Positions 26,369-35,507 of a DNA stretch of 64,000 nt are shown piece after piece. Location: the NCBI GenBank assembly GCA_012520725.1, contig JAAYNQ010000002.1, forward strand, positions 62,001 to 126,000. The letters run 5' to 3'. Each line of letters starts with the position of its first letter. Within the stretch, counting starts at the first letter, position 1. The translations under genes were made by a program, and so were the position numbers. The notes under the pieces were generated by a model. It made no database searches, was not told where the DNA came from, and saw nothing but the letters and a program-made list of their open reading frames with translations. The DNA is from Syntrophomonadaceae bacterium (GTDB taxonomy: Bacteria; Bacillota; Syntrophomonadia; Syntrophomonadales; Syntrophomonadaceae).

Positions 26369-29300
26369 TTATCCAGCCAGTTCTTCCACTTGGCTGATAT
26401 TAAGGGTTAAGACTCTGGAAACCCCTTTTTCAGGCATAGTAACTCCGTAAATATTCTCCGCCCTTTCAATAGTGGCCTGTCGATGGCTAATTATAATATA
26501 CTGCATTTTTTCTCCCATTTTCTTAATAAAATTGCCAAAACGAATCAGGTTGGTTTCATCCAAAGAGGCGTCGATCTCGTCCAATATGCAGAAAGGAGCC
26601 GGTTTTAAATTTAAAAGGGCAAAGATAAAGGCTATACAAGTCAAGGCTCTCTCGCCGCCAGATAAAAGATTAAGGGCTTGATTCTTTTTGCCTGGCAGTT
26701 TCACTTCTATATCTATCCCGGCTTCCAAGCCATCTTTGCCGGATTCGATTCTTAAGCTGGCCTCTCCTCCCCCGAATATATCCTGGAAGGTTGAAGAAAA
26801 GCTCTGCTGAGCCAGGAGTAAGAAATCACTAAATTGCTCGGCCATCATCTCTTCTGTTTGCTGTAACAGCTGATTTAGGGAATCCCTGGCCTGTAACAGG
26901 TCCTCATACTGTTTACTAACAAATAAATAGCGCTCATTGACAGCTTCGAACTCGGCTAGGGATTCTGGGTCCACCGGTCCCAGTTCTTCCAGTTGTGCAG
27001 CCAATAATTCTGCCTGCTGACGAAAATCGCGTAGCTGGGACAGAGTAAATACTTGCTGTTCACCCATAGGCTCCGGCTTTTGCACTTCTTTGTTCCACTT
27101 ATGAGTGAGAACCGACAGTTCCGTTTCCAGTCGGGCTATATTTATCTCAAGATGGCGGCTGCTGCTTTCTATTTGCAGCAGAGCCTGTTTAAGAGGCATA
27201 ATCTCCTGACCCAGGTTCTTGATAGCCTCCTGGCACTCTTTTTCCTCTTGCTGCCGGCTCAAGATATTTTCCTTTATTCGGTTTAGTTTTATCTTTTCCT
27301 GCTTTATTATCTCCTTTGCCTCATTAATTCTATCATTTTCCTCTTGGACCAGCCTGCTTAGCCTTTCTTGCAATCCCCTGGCCTCCATCCTGGACTTTTC
27401 ATAAGATTTCTCTACCTGCCTAAACTGCTCCATATTCTTCTCAATGTTCAAAATCTCCCTTTGCTTGGATTGCAATTGCTCTTGATAGGATTTCTGCCTT
27501 TCTATATGTACCTGGTAATCCCTTTTATAGCTATCTATTTTCTCCTTCCAGGCTTCCAATTCTTCAGCTTCACTTTCACTTAGGTCCTGAATACTATCTT
27601 TCTTATTCTCCAACTCTTCTCGTTCCCTTAATAGCTCTTCATAGCTTGATTCCAGGCTGGCCAATTCATCTATGCAGTTCTGCCATTCCCGACCTGAACG
27701 CTCAAGCTCCTGTATCATCTGTCCAGTCTCTTTTCCAAGCACTTCCAGACGGAATTGCTGCTCCACCAGTCTTTGTTGCAGGGCATCTATTTGCTGCTGT
27801 ATCTGGTCTAGTTTTCTGGCTACTTTTTCGCGCCGGGCTTTATTGGCTTCCAATTGCTGCTTGACCTGAGCTAGCTGCTCTTGCAGCTTTCTCCTTTCTT
27901 TCTTACGCTGCCAGGGCGTTTCCCGGACTCTATCCCTACTCCCTCCGGTCATAGCTCCACTAACATTTATGAGTTCTCCCTCCAGGCTTACAATCTGCAG
28001 CGGATACTTGATGTTTTTAAAAAGCTTTATCCCGGTTTCCATATCCTTGACTAAAACCACCCGCCCCAACAAGTAGTTGACTGCCTTCCGGTAATCCGGG
28101 CTATAGTGAATGAGATCTGCCGCTAATCCCAATACCCCATCCACAGCCTGTAAAGCTCTTTTAATATCTGCTGGCAAGGGACTAGTCAAAAGAATGTCCA
28201 AAGGTAAAAAAGTGACTCTTCCTCCTTGGTTTCTTTTGAGATACTCTATGGCCTTCCTGGCTTTTTCGCTGCTGCTGACAATAATATTTTCCATTCTCCG
28301 GCCCAGGGCTACTTCGATAGCGGTTTCCAATCCTCCAGGTACATCAATGACCTCACCCACCAGACCCTTTATCCCCTCAAGCTCCCCCTGGGCTGAAGCC
28401 TTTAGGACTGATTTTACCCCCCAGGAATACCCTTCCATTTTCCTATCCATATCCTCTATTACCAAGAGCTGTTTATTGGTCTTAAACTCCGCTTCATTGA
28501 GTCGAGCTTCTTCAATTGCACTGGCTTTGGCCACTTTCTCTCTTTCCCGTTTTTGTTCTTCCAGCTCTTTAAGCTGTTTTTGTAGTTGAGGTATCTCTTC
28601 TTCAAAGAGCTCTTTCTCCTGCTGGAGATTTTGCAACAATTCTTCCTTTTGGCTGATTTGGCTTTTCAGCTCAGTGTTTAAAAGATGCAGACGCTCCTTC
28701 TTTTCCCGCAGTTTCCGCTCCCGGGCATCAATCTGAATCAAGTGGTTGTTGATCTTGCTGGCTTCTTGCATCCGTTCGAATACGCTGATCTTCTTGTGTT
28801 CAAAAAGCTGCCGGCTTTCCTGCAGCTTGCTTTCCAGTTGACTGAGTTCTTGATTTATCTTATCCAGGCTACTCTTAAGGCCTTCCAGCTGAACTTGCTG
28901 TTTCTGATAGTCTTCTGAGCGCTCCAGCAGCTCTTCCTGCAGCTTATCCAGCATCAGCCGGTACTTCTTCTCTTCTTCAGCCCCGGCCTTTAATCTCTCC
29001 TGGTAATTATAAATCCTTTCCTCCCTTAGCCTGGCATCATTGTTCAAATCGGCCAACCGGCGTTCGATTTCGAATTTCTCATCCTTCCCGGCATTTATGC
29101 TGTCACGGTACTCTAGCAAGTGCTGCTGCTCAGTGGCTATCTGCTCTTCCAATTCCTGCACTTGCCCCTGGATTCTCTCCCTTTCCTGCTGCTTTTCCTT
29201 CAGGAGTCCATGTTTTTTTAGTAAATCTCCATTTACCTTGGAGAGCTCAAATCTTAAAATCCTCTCTTCCAGTTCTTTTTTTTCTTTTTCCAGATTCATA

Positions 29301-29944
29301 TACCGGCGAGCTTTATCCGACTTCATTTCCAGTTCATCCCGGCGCTGCTTCAGTTCCACCAGTATATCCTTTAAACGGGTCAGATCCTGCCCGGTGCTAA
29401 GGAGCCGGTTTCTAACCTCGTCCCTTTGCTGCCGGTACTTGATGATGCCGGAAGCTTCTTCCAGAATAAAGCGCCGGTCCAGGGCGTGACCGCTTAAAAC
29501 CTGTTCCAGTTCACCCTGGCTGACAATAGAATATCCTTTACGTCCCAAGCCGGTACCGGCAAACAATCCATAAATATCTTTCATTCTTACCCGGGACTTG
29601 TTGATATAATATTCACTTTCCCCTGACCTGAATAATTTACGGATTATATGGACTTCATCATAATCCAAAGGCAGAATCCCGTCCCCATTTTCTATGGACA
29701 ATTCAACCATGGCCATGCCCAGAGCCCTTTTATTATCGGTACCATTAAATATTACGTCTTCACCCTTTTGCCCGCGCAGATGGCGAATATTGCTTTCCCC
29801 CAGGCACCAGCGCACGGCATCCACAATATTGCTTTTGCCGCAGCCATTAGGTCCAGCAATTACATTAATTCCGGGCTGCAATATCAATTCGGTATTATCG
29901 GCGAAGGATTTAAAGCCTTTAATTTCAATTCTCTTTAAGTACAC
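26369..29944 (-). CDS. smc: chromosome segregation protein SMC
   Basis: About 1191 residues with the ABC-type head split around coiled coils: Walker A GPNGCGKSNIVDA near residue 30, a hinge at about 505-655 (GLETAIEVALGRRMEN, GGSRDR), signature LNLLSGGERALT near 1095 and Walker B CILDEIDASLD near 1120. It compacts and segregates the chromosome with ScpAB. The start is GTG at 29944, because AGGAGG (29953-29958) lies 8 nt upstream and YLKRIEIKGFKSF is the family N-terminus; the longer frame from 29977 has no such support. ftsY follows. Confidence 0.97.
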   Translation of the reverse strand: MYLKRIEIKGFKSFADNTELILQPGINVIAGPNGCGKSNIVDAVRWCLGESNIRHLRGQKGEDVIFNGTDNKRALGMAMVELSIENGDGILPLDYDEVHIIRKLFRSGESEYYINKSRVRMKDIYGLFAGTGLGRKGYSIVSQGELEQVLSGHALDRRFILEEASGIIKYRQQRDEVRNRLLSTGQDLTRLKDILVELKQRRDELEMKSDKARRYMNLEKEKKELEERILRFELSKVNGDLLKKHGLLKEKQQERERIQGQVQELEEQIATEQQHLLEYRDSINAGKDEKFEIERRLADLNNDARLREERIYNYQERLKAGAEEEKKYRLMLDKLQEELLERSEDYQKQQVQLEGLKSSLDKINQELSQLESKLQESRQLFEHKKISVFERMQEASKINNHLIQIDARERKLREKKERLHLLNTELKSQISQKEELLQNLQQEKELFEEEIPQLQKQLKELEEQKREREKVAKASAIEEARLNEAEFKTNKQLLVIEDMDRKMEGYSWGVKSVLKASAQGELEGIKGLVGEVIDVPGGLETAIEVALGRRMENIIVSSSEKARKAIEYLKRNQGGRVTFLPLDILLTSPLPADIKRALQAVDGVLGLAADLIHYSPDYRKAVNYLLGRVVLVKDMETGIKLFKNIKYPLQIVSLEGELINVSGAMTGGSRDRVRETPWQRKKERRKLQEQLAQVKQQLEANKARREKVARKLDQIQQQIDALQQRLVEQQFRLEVLGKETGQMIQELERSGREWQNCIDELASLESSYEELLREREELENKKDSIQDLSESEAEELEAWKEKIDSYKRDYQVHIERQKSYQEQLQSKQREILNIEKNMEQFRQVEKSYEKSRMEARGLQERLSRLVQEENDRINEAKEIIKQEKIKLNRIKENILSRQQEEKECQEAIKNLGQEIMPLKQALLQIESSSRHLEINIARLETELSVLTHKWNKEVQKPEPMGEQQVFTLSQLRDFRQQAELLAAQLEELGPVDPESLAEFEAVNERYLFVSKQYEDLLQARDSLNQLLQQTEEMMAEQFSDFLLLAQQSFSSTFQDIFGGGEASLRIESGKDGLEAGIDIEVKLPGKKNQALNLLSGGERALTCIAFIFALLNLKPAPFCILDEIDASLDETNLIRFGNFIKKMGEKMQYIIISHRQATIERAENIYGVTMPEKGVSRVLTLNISQVEELAG

Positions 29945-30136
29945 TGAAGCTTCCTCCTGGAGATCTGATCTATCCACAGATCTTTAATATTAACTTACTT
30001 ATACAAAGAAGGGGGCAAACCCTTCCTGCAAAAATCAACATATTGTAAGTATACTGCAGATATCCCAGGCTTTTCTACAATTAAGACCAAGGTTCTACAC
30101 TTCTTCTAATATGTTGCTGGATTACTTAAAGCTTGT

Positions 30137-31231
30137 TTATTGAAGGTAGGTACTTAGAAAGGCCAATCGGGACAGAGTCATATCCGGATGGGCTGAAGAT
30201 GCCGGTCCAATTCCCAATTCATTCGGTTTCAGGTCGGGATGGACTTTAACCCCCTGTAAAGAGCCTAAGCCACATAAACCCTGTAGATAATGGAGGTTGC
30301 CCCTCTTGTATCCCAAGACCTTGGATAAATCCCGGTGGTTACTATATATTATTAAATTACGGATCCCGGTTTGAGCTGATATATAATCATTCAGCAGGGC
30401 TTGGGCCTGTTTTTGGAACACCAGTTGTTCCACCAATTCGCCAAAGGCAGGATGAAAGGGCCCGGCAAGAATCACACCCTCTTCCCGCAGTTCTTCCGAA
30501 GGATGCAGTCCCATACGGATAACCTTTATGTTCTGCTGCTGAAAGTGCATAAACATCCGGGCACAGACAGCAACCGCTTTATGCAGCTTAAGGGGCTGAT
30601 AATGGCCCGCCTCATACATGTCGGCTAAGGGGGTGTTTTTAATGACCAGAGTCGGATAAATCCGAACTAAATCAGGCTCCAGCTCAATTGTTTTGAAGGT
30701 AGTCTCCATATCGTTTTCAAAACTATCCCCTGGCAGTCCGATCATCAGCTGTATCCCCAGCCTGAACCCAAATTCCTTGATCAGACGGCAAGCATCCACC
30801 GCTATCTGGGAACTATAACCCCGGCCGGAAGCCGCCAAAACCTCTTCATTAAAAGACTGGATTCCCAATTCAATAGTACTTACTCCATGTCGACCCAGCA
30901 AGTCCAATACTGAAGGATCAATAAAATCAGGCCGGGTGGATAGTCTGATTCCGTCAATGGCTCCCTGCTTTAAACAGGATTGCAGAGCTAGTAGATACTT
31001 CTCTTGCAGGTCTTGGTCCAGAGCGGTAAAGCTCCCTCCATAATAGGCTACTTCGATTTCCCTTCCCTGGCTTAAGACAGGAAGGCTTTTCAAAGCAGAT
31101 TGAACCATATCCAAGACCAAATCCGGGTCCGGGGCCGGCACCAAGCTGGCAATTCTTTTTTGATTGCAAAATATACAATTAAAAGGACATCCCAGATGGG
31201 GAATGAAGATGGGAATATTATAGTGTTTCAT
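30137..31231 (-). CDS. Elp3-like radical SAM protein
   Basis: A 364-residue radical SAM enzyme with the cluster motif CPFNCIFCNQ (residues about 15-24), AYYGGSFTALD, STRPDFID, and ELGIQSFNEEV and GIQLMIGLPGDS, as in the radical SAM half of Elp3 and its bacterial relatives. No GNAT acetyltransferase domain follows. The gene overlaps rnc by 14 bases and precedes smc, a neighbourhood conserved in Clostridia. Substrate unknown; a tRNA or other RNA modification is possible given rnc beside it. Confidence 0.85.
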   Translation of the reverse strand: MKHYNIPIFIPHLGCPFNCIFCNQKRIASLVPAPDPDLVLDMVQSALKSLPVLSQGREIEVAYYGGSFTALDQDLQEKYLLALQSCLKQGAIDGIRLSTRPDFIDPSVLDLLGRHGVSTIELGIQSFNEEVLAASGRGYSSQIAVDACRLIKEFGFRLGIQLMIGLPGDSFENDMETTFKTIELEPDLVRIYPTLVIKNTPLADMYEAGHYQPLKLHKAVAVCARMFMHFQQQNIKVIRMGLHPSEELREEGVILAGPFHPAFGELVEQLVFQKQAQALLNDYISAQTGIRNLIIYSNHRDLSKVLGYKRGNLHYLQGLCGLGSLQGVKVHPDLKPNELGIGPASSAHPDMTLSRLAFLSTYLQ

Positions 31232-31949
31232 CTTTTAAGACCTTATCCAGGTATTGTAACACTTGTTCATTCTTTATAACTGCCTCTGCAGCTTTCTGTT
31301 CGGCTTCTTTTTTACTCTTTCCGCTTCCGGTAGCCAGCAAGTGCCCCTGATAGTAAACCCCGGCGGTAAAAACTTTGGCATGAGCCGGTCCGCTCTCATT
31401 AATAATCTGGTAGTAAACATTTTGCTTGTTTTTTCCTTGCACCAGCTCCTGTAAGCGAGATTTATAGTCATTATAGTCACCTCTGGCCGCCTCCTGGATC
31501 AAACCCTCCAGATAAGCAAGAATGAACTGGGCTGCCTTTTGGTAGCCTTGGTCTAAATATATGGCACCTATTACCGATTCAACCGCGTCAGCTAATATGG
31601 ATTTTCTCCTGCGGCCTCCAGACATTTCCTCGCCTTTGCCCAGCAGTAGATACTGACCCAGGTCTATGGATTTGGCCACTTCCATCAAGGAACGCTCACA
31701 AACCACCCGGGCCCTGATCTTGGTCAAATCGCCTTCTGCTTTATCTTTATAATGATTATACAAGTACTCGGCTACCACGAAATTAAGTACCGCATCACCC
31801 AGGAACTCCAACCTCTGGTTATTCCCCACCCCGCTTTTTTCCTGGGAATAGGAAGGATGTACTAAGGCCATTTGGATTAAATCAAGGTTATTAAATGGCA
31901 AATTCAAGTTTCTACAAAACTTCAGAACCAGATCTTTCTCATTACTCAT
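31218..31949 (-). CDS. rnc: ribonuclease III
   Basis: A 243-residue protein with the RNase III signature NQRLEFLGDAVLNFVV (residues about 43-58), a second acidic motif in LADAVESVIGAIYLDQG, and a C-terminal double-stranded RNA-binding domain (residues about 160-230; VYYQGHLLATGSGKSKKEAEQKAA). It processes rRNA precursors and structured RNAs. Its start overlaps the acpP stop by 8 bases, giving the plsX-acpP-rnc-smc-ftsY order typical of Firmicutes. Start ATG 31949. Confidence 0.97.
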   Translation of the reverse strand: MSNEKDLVLKFCRNLNLPFNNLDLIQMALVHPSYSQEKSGVGNNQRLEFLGDAVLNFVVAEYLYNHYKDKAEGDLTKIRARVVCERSLMEVAKSIDLGQYLLLGKGEEMSGGRRRKSILADAVESVIGAIYLDQGYQKAAQFILAYLEGLIQEAARGDYNDYKSRLQELVQGKNKQNVYYQIINESGPAHAKVFTAGVYYQGHLLATGSGKSKKEAEQKAAEAVIKNEQVLQYLDKVLKDETL

Positions 31950-32190
31950 TTTTTACCTTCTGAATATAAGAATAAAGTGCTTCCACCAGGCTGCCAAAAG
32001 TCGGAAAATCCTCTAAATCCTCTTCTGGAAATTCAATATCATATATGTCTTCCAGAGCCATAATTAACTCTACAATATCAATGGAATCTGCATCCAGTTC
32101 CTCGAAGGTAGTTTCCAACTCTATTTCCTGTGGATCCCGGTCCAACTGCTCAGCAAATAATTTTCTTGCCAGCTCAAGAAATTGTTGCAT
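31942..32190 (-). CDS. acpP: acyl carrier protein
   Basis: An 82-residue acidic protein with the phosphopantetheine attachment motif DADSIDIVELIMALED; the serine is residue 36 or so in a DSI rather than the more common DSL context. It carries acyl chains for fatty acid and phospholipid synthesis and lies between plsX and rnc. Start ATG 32190 with GGAGGT upstream. fabD and fabG, often between plsX and acpP, are absent here. Confidence 0.95.
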   Translation of the reverse strand: MQQFLELARKLFAEQLDRDPQEIELETTFEELDADSIDIVELIMALEDIYDIEFPEEDLEDFPTFGSLVEALYSYIQKVKNE

Positions 32191-32268
32191 TCATATAACC
32201 TCCATAATCTTTGTAAATATAGCTATCTCCATATATATCGTTCTTAATCAGAAGCAAAATTCCTGCCC

Positions 32269-33225
32269 TTAGATAAGAGTTTTTATTATATCCTGCTGCT
32301 TCTCTACTATATTCTCTTTTATACAATCCCTGGCCATACTGATTCCATTGTATATTGATTGGCGGCGTGAACTGCCGTGGCACACTATGCTAACACCCTT
32401 TACTCCCATCAAGGGTGCACCACCCACCTGAGTGTAGTCTAATTTTCTCAATACTCCGGGTACCAAACCCGACTCTTCCTTAATCAACCGGGCCACAAAG
32501 ATGGCCATGCCTTCTATGCTCTTAAGCACAATATTGCCGGTAAAACCGTCACATATAATAACATCACTTTTAGCACTGAATAAATCCCGACCCTCAATAT
32601 TGCCGATAAAGTTTAGATTTTTCTGCTTTCCCAGCAACTCATAGGCTTCCAGGCTAACACTGTTGCCTTTGCCTGCTTCTTCTCCATTGTTTAATAGAGC
32701 AATCCGGGGGTTACTCAGGCCCTGAACCGCTGAGGCATAGGAGCTGCCCAGGGCGGCAAACTGAAGAAGGTTGGAGGCTTTGCAGTCCACATTGGCTCCA
32801 GCGTCCATCAACAAGGTAGTGCTGCCAGCCTGATTGGGGATCGAAACTCCAATGGGAGGGCGTTCTACTCCCTCCATCCGACCCAGGATAAAAAGAGCTG
32901 CAGCCATTTGTGCGCCTGTGCTGCCACAGGACAATACCGCATCAGCTCGTCCTTCTTTTACCAATCTGGTAGCCACCAAAATCGATGCATCCTTTTTCTT
33001 CCTTAAGGCTAAGGCTGGTGATTCATCCATACCAATAATTTGGCTGGCATTTACTATGCTTAGCCTTGAACTATCATAATCGTAGTTCTTTAATTCATCA
33101 CTTAATTTATCCTGCTGACCTACCAATATGACCTGGTCAGTGCTAACCTGGCACCATTTTACCGCACCGGCCACCACTTCAGCTGGAGCATAGTCTCCGC
33201 CCATGGCATCTACCGCAATTTTCAT
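32269..33225 (-). CDS. plsX: phosphate acyltransferase PlsX
   Basis: A 318-residue protein with MKIAVDAMGGDYAP at the N-terminus, SCGSTGAQMAAALF near residue 95 and ICDGFTGNIVLKS near 215. PlsX makes acyl-phosphate from acyl-ACP for PlsY. The ATG at 33225 has AAGGAGG 6 nt upstream; the 33243 start is rejected. No fapR gene precedes it, unlike Bacillus. Upstream lie a tandem repeat and the rpmF terminator, so plsX probably has its own promoter. Confidence 0.96.
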   Translation of the reverse strand: MKIAVDAMGGDYAPAEVVAGAVKWCQVSTDQVILVGQQDKLSDELKNYDYDSSRLSIVNASQIIGMDESPALALRKKKDASILVATRLVKEGRADAVLSCGSTGAQMAAALFILGRMEGVERPPIGVSIPNQAGSTTLLMDAGANVDCKASNLLQFAALGSSYASAVQGLSNPRIALLNNGEEAGKGNSVSLEAYELLGKQKNLNFIGNIEGRDLFSAKSDVIICDGFTGNIVLKSIEGMAIFVARLIKEESGLVPGVLRKLDYTQVGGAPLMGVKGVSIVCHGSSRRQSIYNGISMARDCIKENIVEKQQDIIKTLI

Positions 33226-33275
33226 CTTATTCCTCCTTAGCATGCACCCTGCAGTCCGGGTTGAAATGCCTCGAT

Positions 33276-33303
33276 TAATATATATCCGGTAATATATATC
33301 CGG
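33276..33303. repeat. perfect 14-bp tandem duplication upstream of plsX
   Basis: TAATATATATCCGG occurs twice in tandem (33276-33289 and 33290-33303), then a partial CGGGATATAG. It lies 50-80 bases upstream of the plsX start and may overlap its promoter. It could be an operator or a slipped duplication. Confidence 0.6.
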
Positions 33304-33323
33304 GATATAGATGTACGAAAAAC

Positions 33324-33369
33324 AAAAAGTAAGCCTTTAGGCTTAAATCTAGCCCTAATCTTACTTTTT
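33324..33369 (-). terminator. terminator between rpmF and plsX
   Basis: On the minus strand AAAAAGTAAG (33360-33369) pairs with CTTACTTTTT (33324-33333), with an inner TTAGG/CCTAA stem, followed by GTTTTTC. A shorter hairpin AAGCC-TAAA-GGCTT inside, followed by ACTTTTT, is an alternative fold. It should end the DUF177-rpmF transcript. Confidence 0.75.
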
Positions 33370-33384
33370 GAGCCTGGATAACTA

Positions 33385-33555
33385 TTACATTACTGATTTA
33401 CCCTTATAATATCCACAACTTAAACAGGCATGATGAGGCAATTTTAACTCTTTGCACTGGGGACATTCAACCAGGCCTGGTTTATCTATCTTACGCCATT
33501 CTGCGGCCCGTTTGTTGCTGCGAGATTTAGAATGTCTTCTCTTGGGAGCGCCCAT
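33385..33555 (-). CDS. rpmF: 50S ribosomal protein L32
   Basis: A 56-residue protein starting [16 protein letters not shown] with the zinc ribbon pairs CPQC and CLSC (residues about 31-34 and 44-47). This is the four-cysteine (zinc-binding) form of L32. ATG 33555 follows AAGGAGG, 13 bases after the DUF177 stop, the conserved yceD-rpmF pair. Confidence 0.96.
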   Translation of the reverse strand: MGAPKRRHSKSRSNKRAAEWRKIDKPGLVECPQCKELKLPHHACLSCGYYKGKSVM

Positions 33556-33568
33556 TTTATTAACCTCC

Positions 33569-34069
33569 TTACTTCATTTTTAATTCTTTTAGCTTCTGCC
33601 ACCTGGGATCCAGATCATTTTCCTCACAAGTGCAGCTTTGCTGGTTTTTGTTTATGCCGCAAGAGGGACATAAACCCCGGCAATCTTGCCGGCATAAAGG
33701 ATTCAACGGAATTAAGGAAAAGATTTCTTCCTCAACCCTGGGCATAATATCTGCCTGTTCATCCTCGATTAAAAGCATTTCCCCGTTATCTTCATAGGCT
33801 GATATTTCTGCTGCAGCCAGAATTAGCTCAAATAAAAGGGGGTATTCGAATTCCTCCAGGCAGCGCCCGCAGTTTAGGGCCAGGATAGTTGATACCCGGG
33901 CTCTTCCTGCCAGCTTTTTTCCGGTGTTTTCCATAATCAAATGAACCTTAATAGGGGTTAAAAACCTTCCTCCCATATCAGAAAGAAAGCCTTCCCTGCC
34001 TGCCTCATTAAGATAAAACTCCTCTAATTTCAGGGTACCTCTAATCAAAGGTTTTAGATTTACTTTCAT
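33569..34069 (-). CDS. DUF177 (YceD-like) protein
   Basis: A 166-residue YceD/DUF177 protein. Characteristic parts are the central [12 protein letters not shown] (about residue 70) and the C-terminal [13 protein letters not shown] followed by CTC. The family lies beside rpmF in most bacteria and has been linked to 23S rRNA production. The cysteine pairs suggest a metal site. ATG 34069; it is the first gene of the pair with rpmF. Confidence 0.92.
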   Translation of the reverse strand: MKVNLKPLIRGTLKLEEFYLNEAGREGFLSDMGGRFLTPIKVHLIMENTGKKLAGRARVSTILALNCGRCLEEFEYPLLFELILAAAEISAYEDNGEMLLIEDEQADIMPRVEEEIFSLIPLNPLCRQDCRGLCPSCGINKNQQSCTCEENDLDPRWQKLKELKMK

Positions 34070-34195
34070 AAGCCAAACACCCCATCAAAACACCAGATTA
34101 ATTATAGTCTGCTCTTATTATTATTGTCAACCTTACCCTAAACATACTGAATCAGGTAGATCATTCGTTGATTTTGACTACACCCTTTAAATGAA

Positions 34196-34229
34196 AAGTG
34201 AGGTGAGAGTTTTCCCCCCCACCTCACTT
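34196..34229 (-). terminator. rho-independent terminator of ackA
   Basis: AAGTGAGGTG (34220-34229 on the minus strand) pairs with CACCTCACTT (34196-34205) around a 14-base loop, followed by TTCATTT. It lies 13 bases after the ackA stop. Confidence 0.85.
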
Positions 34230-34241
34230 AAAGAATAGCCT

Positions 34242-35435
34242 TTATTTAGATAGTCTATAGGTATCCCGGGCAATAACCAGTTCTTCATTGGTAGGTATGA
34301 TAAATATACGAACCTTGGATTCCGGAGTTGCCACATCAACCGCTTTGCCTCTTACATTGTTCTTCTCTTCATCAATGATAATGCCCATAGCGTCCATATC
34401 TTTACAGATATTGGCCCTTACGTCTATGGCGTTCTCTCCTACCCCGGCGGTGAAGATAATGCAGTCACAGCCATTGAGATAAGCAAAATATTTACCGATA
34501 TATCCCTTGATGTTCTTGTAGTAAACATCCAGGGCGATTTGGGCTCTTTCATTGCCGGAGGCAGCCGCTTCCAATACATCGCGCAGGTCGTTGGATACTC
34601 CGGATAGTCCCAGCATGCCTGACTTTTTATTGAAGTAGTTGTTGGCTTCCTGAGAGTCCATGCCATATTTTTCCATTAAGGTAAACACTATAGCCGGATC
34701 TATGTCTCCGGACCTGGTGCCCATAACCAATCCTTCCAGGGGAGTGAAGCCCATGGAGGTTTCAATTACCTTGCCATCTTTAATGGCTGCCATACTGGCT
34801 CCATTACCCAGATGCAGGGTGATGATCTTGCATTCTTCATAAGGTTTGCCCAGCATTTCTGCAGCTTGATGAGATACATAATAATGGGATGTGCCGTGGA
34901 AGCCATATCTTCTAATGCCATATTTCTCATATGCTTCGTAAGGAATGGCGTACATATAATGAGCCGGTTCCATGGTCTGATGGAAGGCGGTATCAAAAAC
35001 CGCTACGTGGTTTACATTGGGCATCAGTCTCTGACAGGCCTCAATTCCCATCAGGTTGGGCGGATTATGTAATGGTGCCATATCAAAGCAATCTCTGATT
35101 ACCTTTTTCACCTGCTCATCAATGACTACTGATTCTGCAAAAGCTTCTCCCCCATGTACCACCCGGTGTCCAACTGCACCAATCTCGTCCATATTCTGAA
35201 TGCATCCGTACTCAGGGTTGACCAATACTTCCAGAACCAATTCCATTCCTGCGGTGTGATCAGGCAGATCCTTCTTGATTACTACTTCGTCTTTGCCCAA
35301 GGGTTTATGTTCCAAAGTGCTGCCGGGAATTCCTACCCGGTCTACCAGACCAACGGCTAATACCGTTTCATTGGTCATGTCCATTACTTGGTACTTGATT
35401 GACGAACTACCGGCGTTTACAACTAATACCTTCAT
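34242..35435 (-). CDS. ackA: acetate kinase
   Basis: A 397-residue protein with KVLVVNAGSSSIKYQ at the start, VGHRVVHGGEAF (about 85), FDTAFHQTM (about 147), HLGNGASMAAIKDGK (about 208) and TRSGDIDP. It converts acetyl-phosphate and ADP to acetate and ATP. With pta upstream it forms the ATP-yielding end of fatty acid oxidation in syntrophs. ATG 35435 has GGGGAGGT upstream; 72 bases separate it from pta. It ends at a strong terminator. Confidence 0.98.
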   Translation of the reverse strand: MKVLVVNAGSSSIKYQVMDMTNETVLAVGLVDRVGIPGSTLEHKPLGKDEVVIKKDLPDHTAGMELVLEVLVNPEYGCIQNMDEIGAVGHRVVHGGEAFAESVVIDEQVKKVIRDCFDMAPLHNPPNLMGIEACQRLMPNVNHVAVFDTAFHQTMEPAHYMYAIPYEAYEKYGIRRYGFHGTSHYYVSHQAAEMLGKPYEECKIITLHLGNGASMAAIKDGKVIETSMGFTPLEGLVMGTRSGDIDPAIVFTLMEKYGMDSQEANNYFNKKSGMLGLSGVSNDLRDVLEAAASGNERAQIALDVYYKNIKGYIGKYFAYLNGCDCIIFTAGVGENAIDVRANICKDMDAMGIIIDEEKNNVRGKAVDVATPESKVRIFIIPTNEELVIARDTYRLSK

Positions 35436-35507
35436 TAAATTTCTACCTCCCCAAATATACTGAATACTCGACCCTGATTTTTTTCCCTGCCGTAAGGTTT
35501 TCCCATT

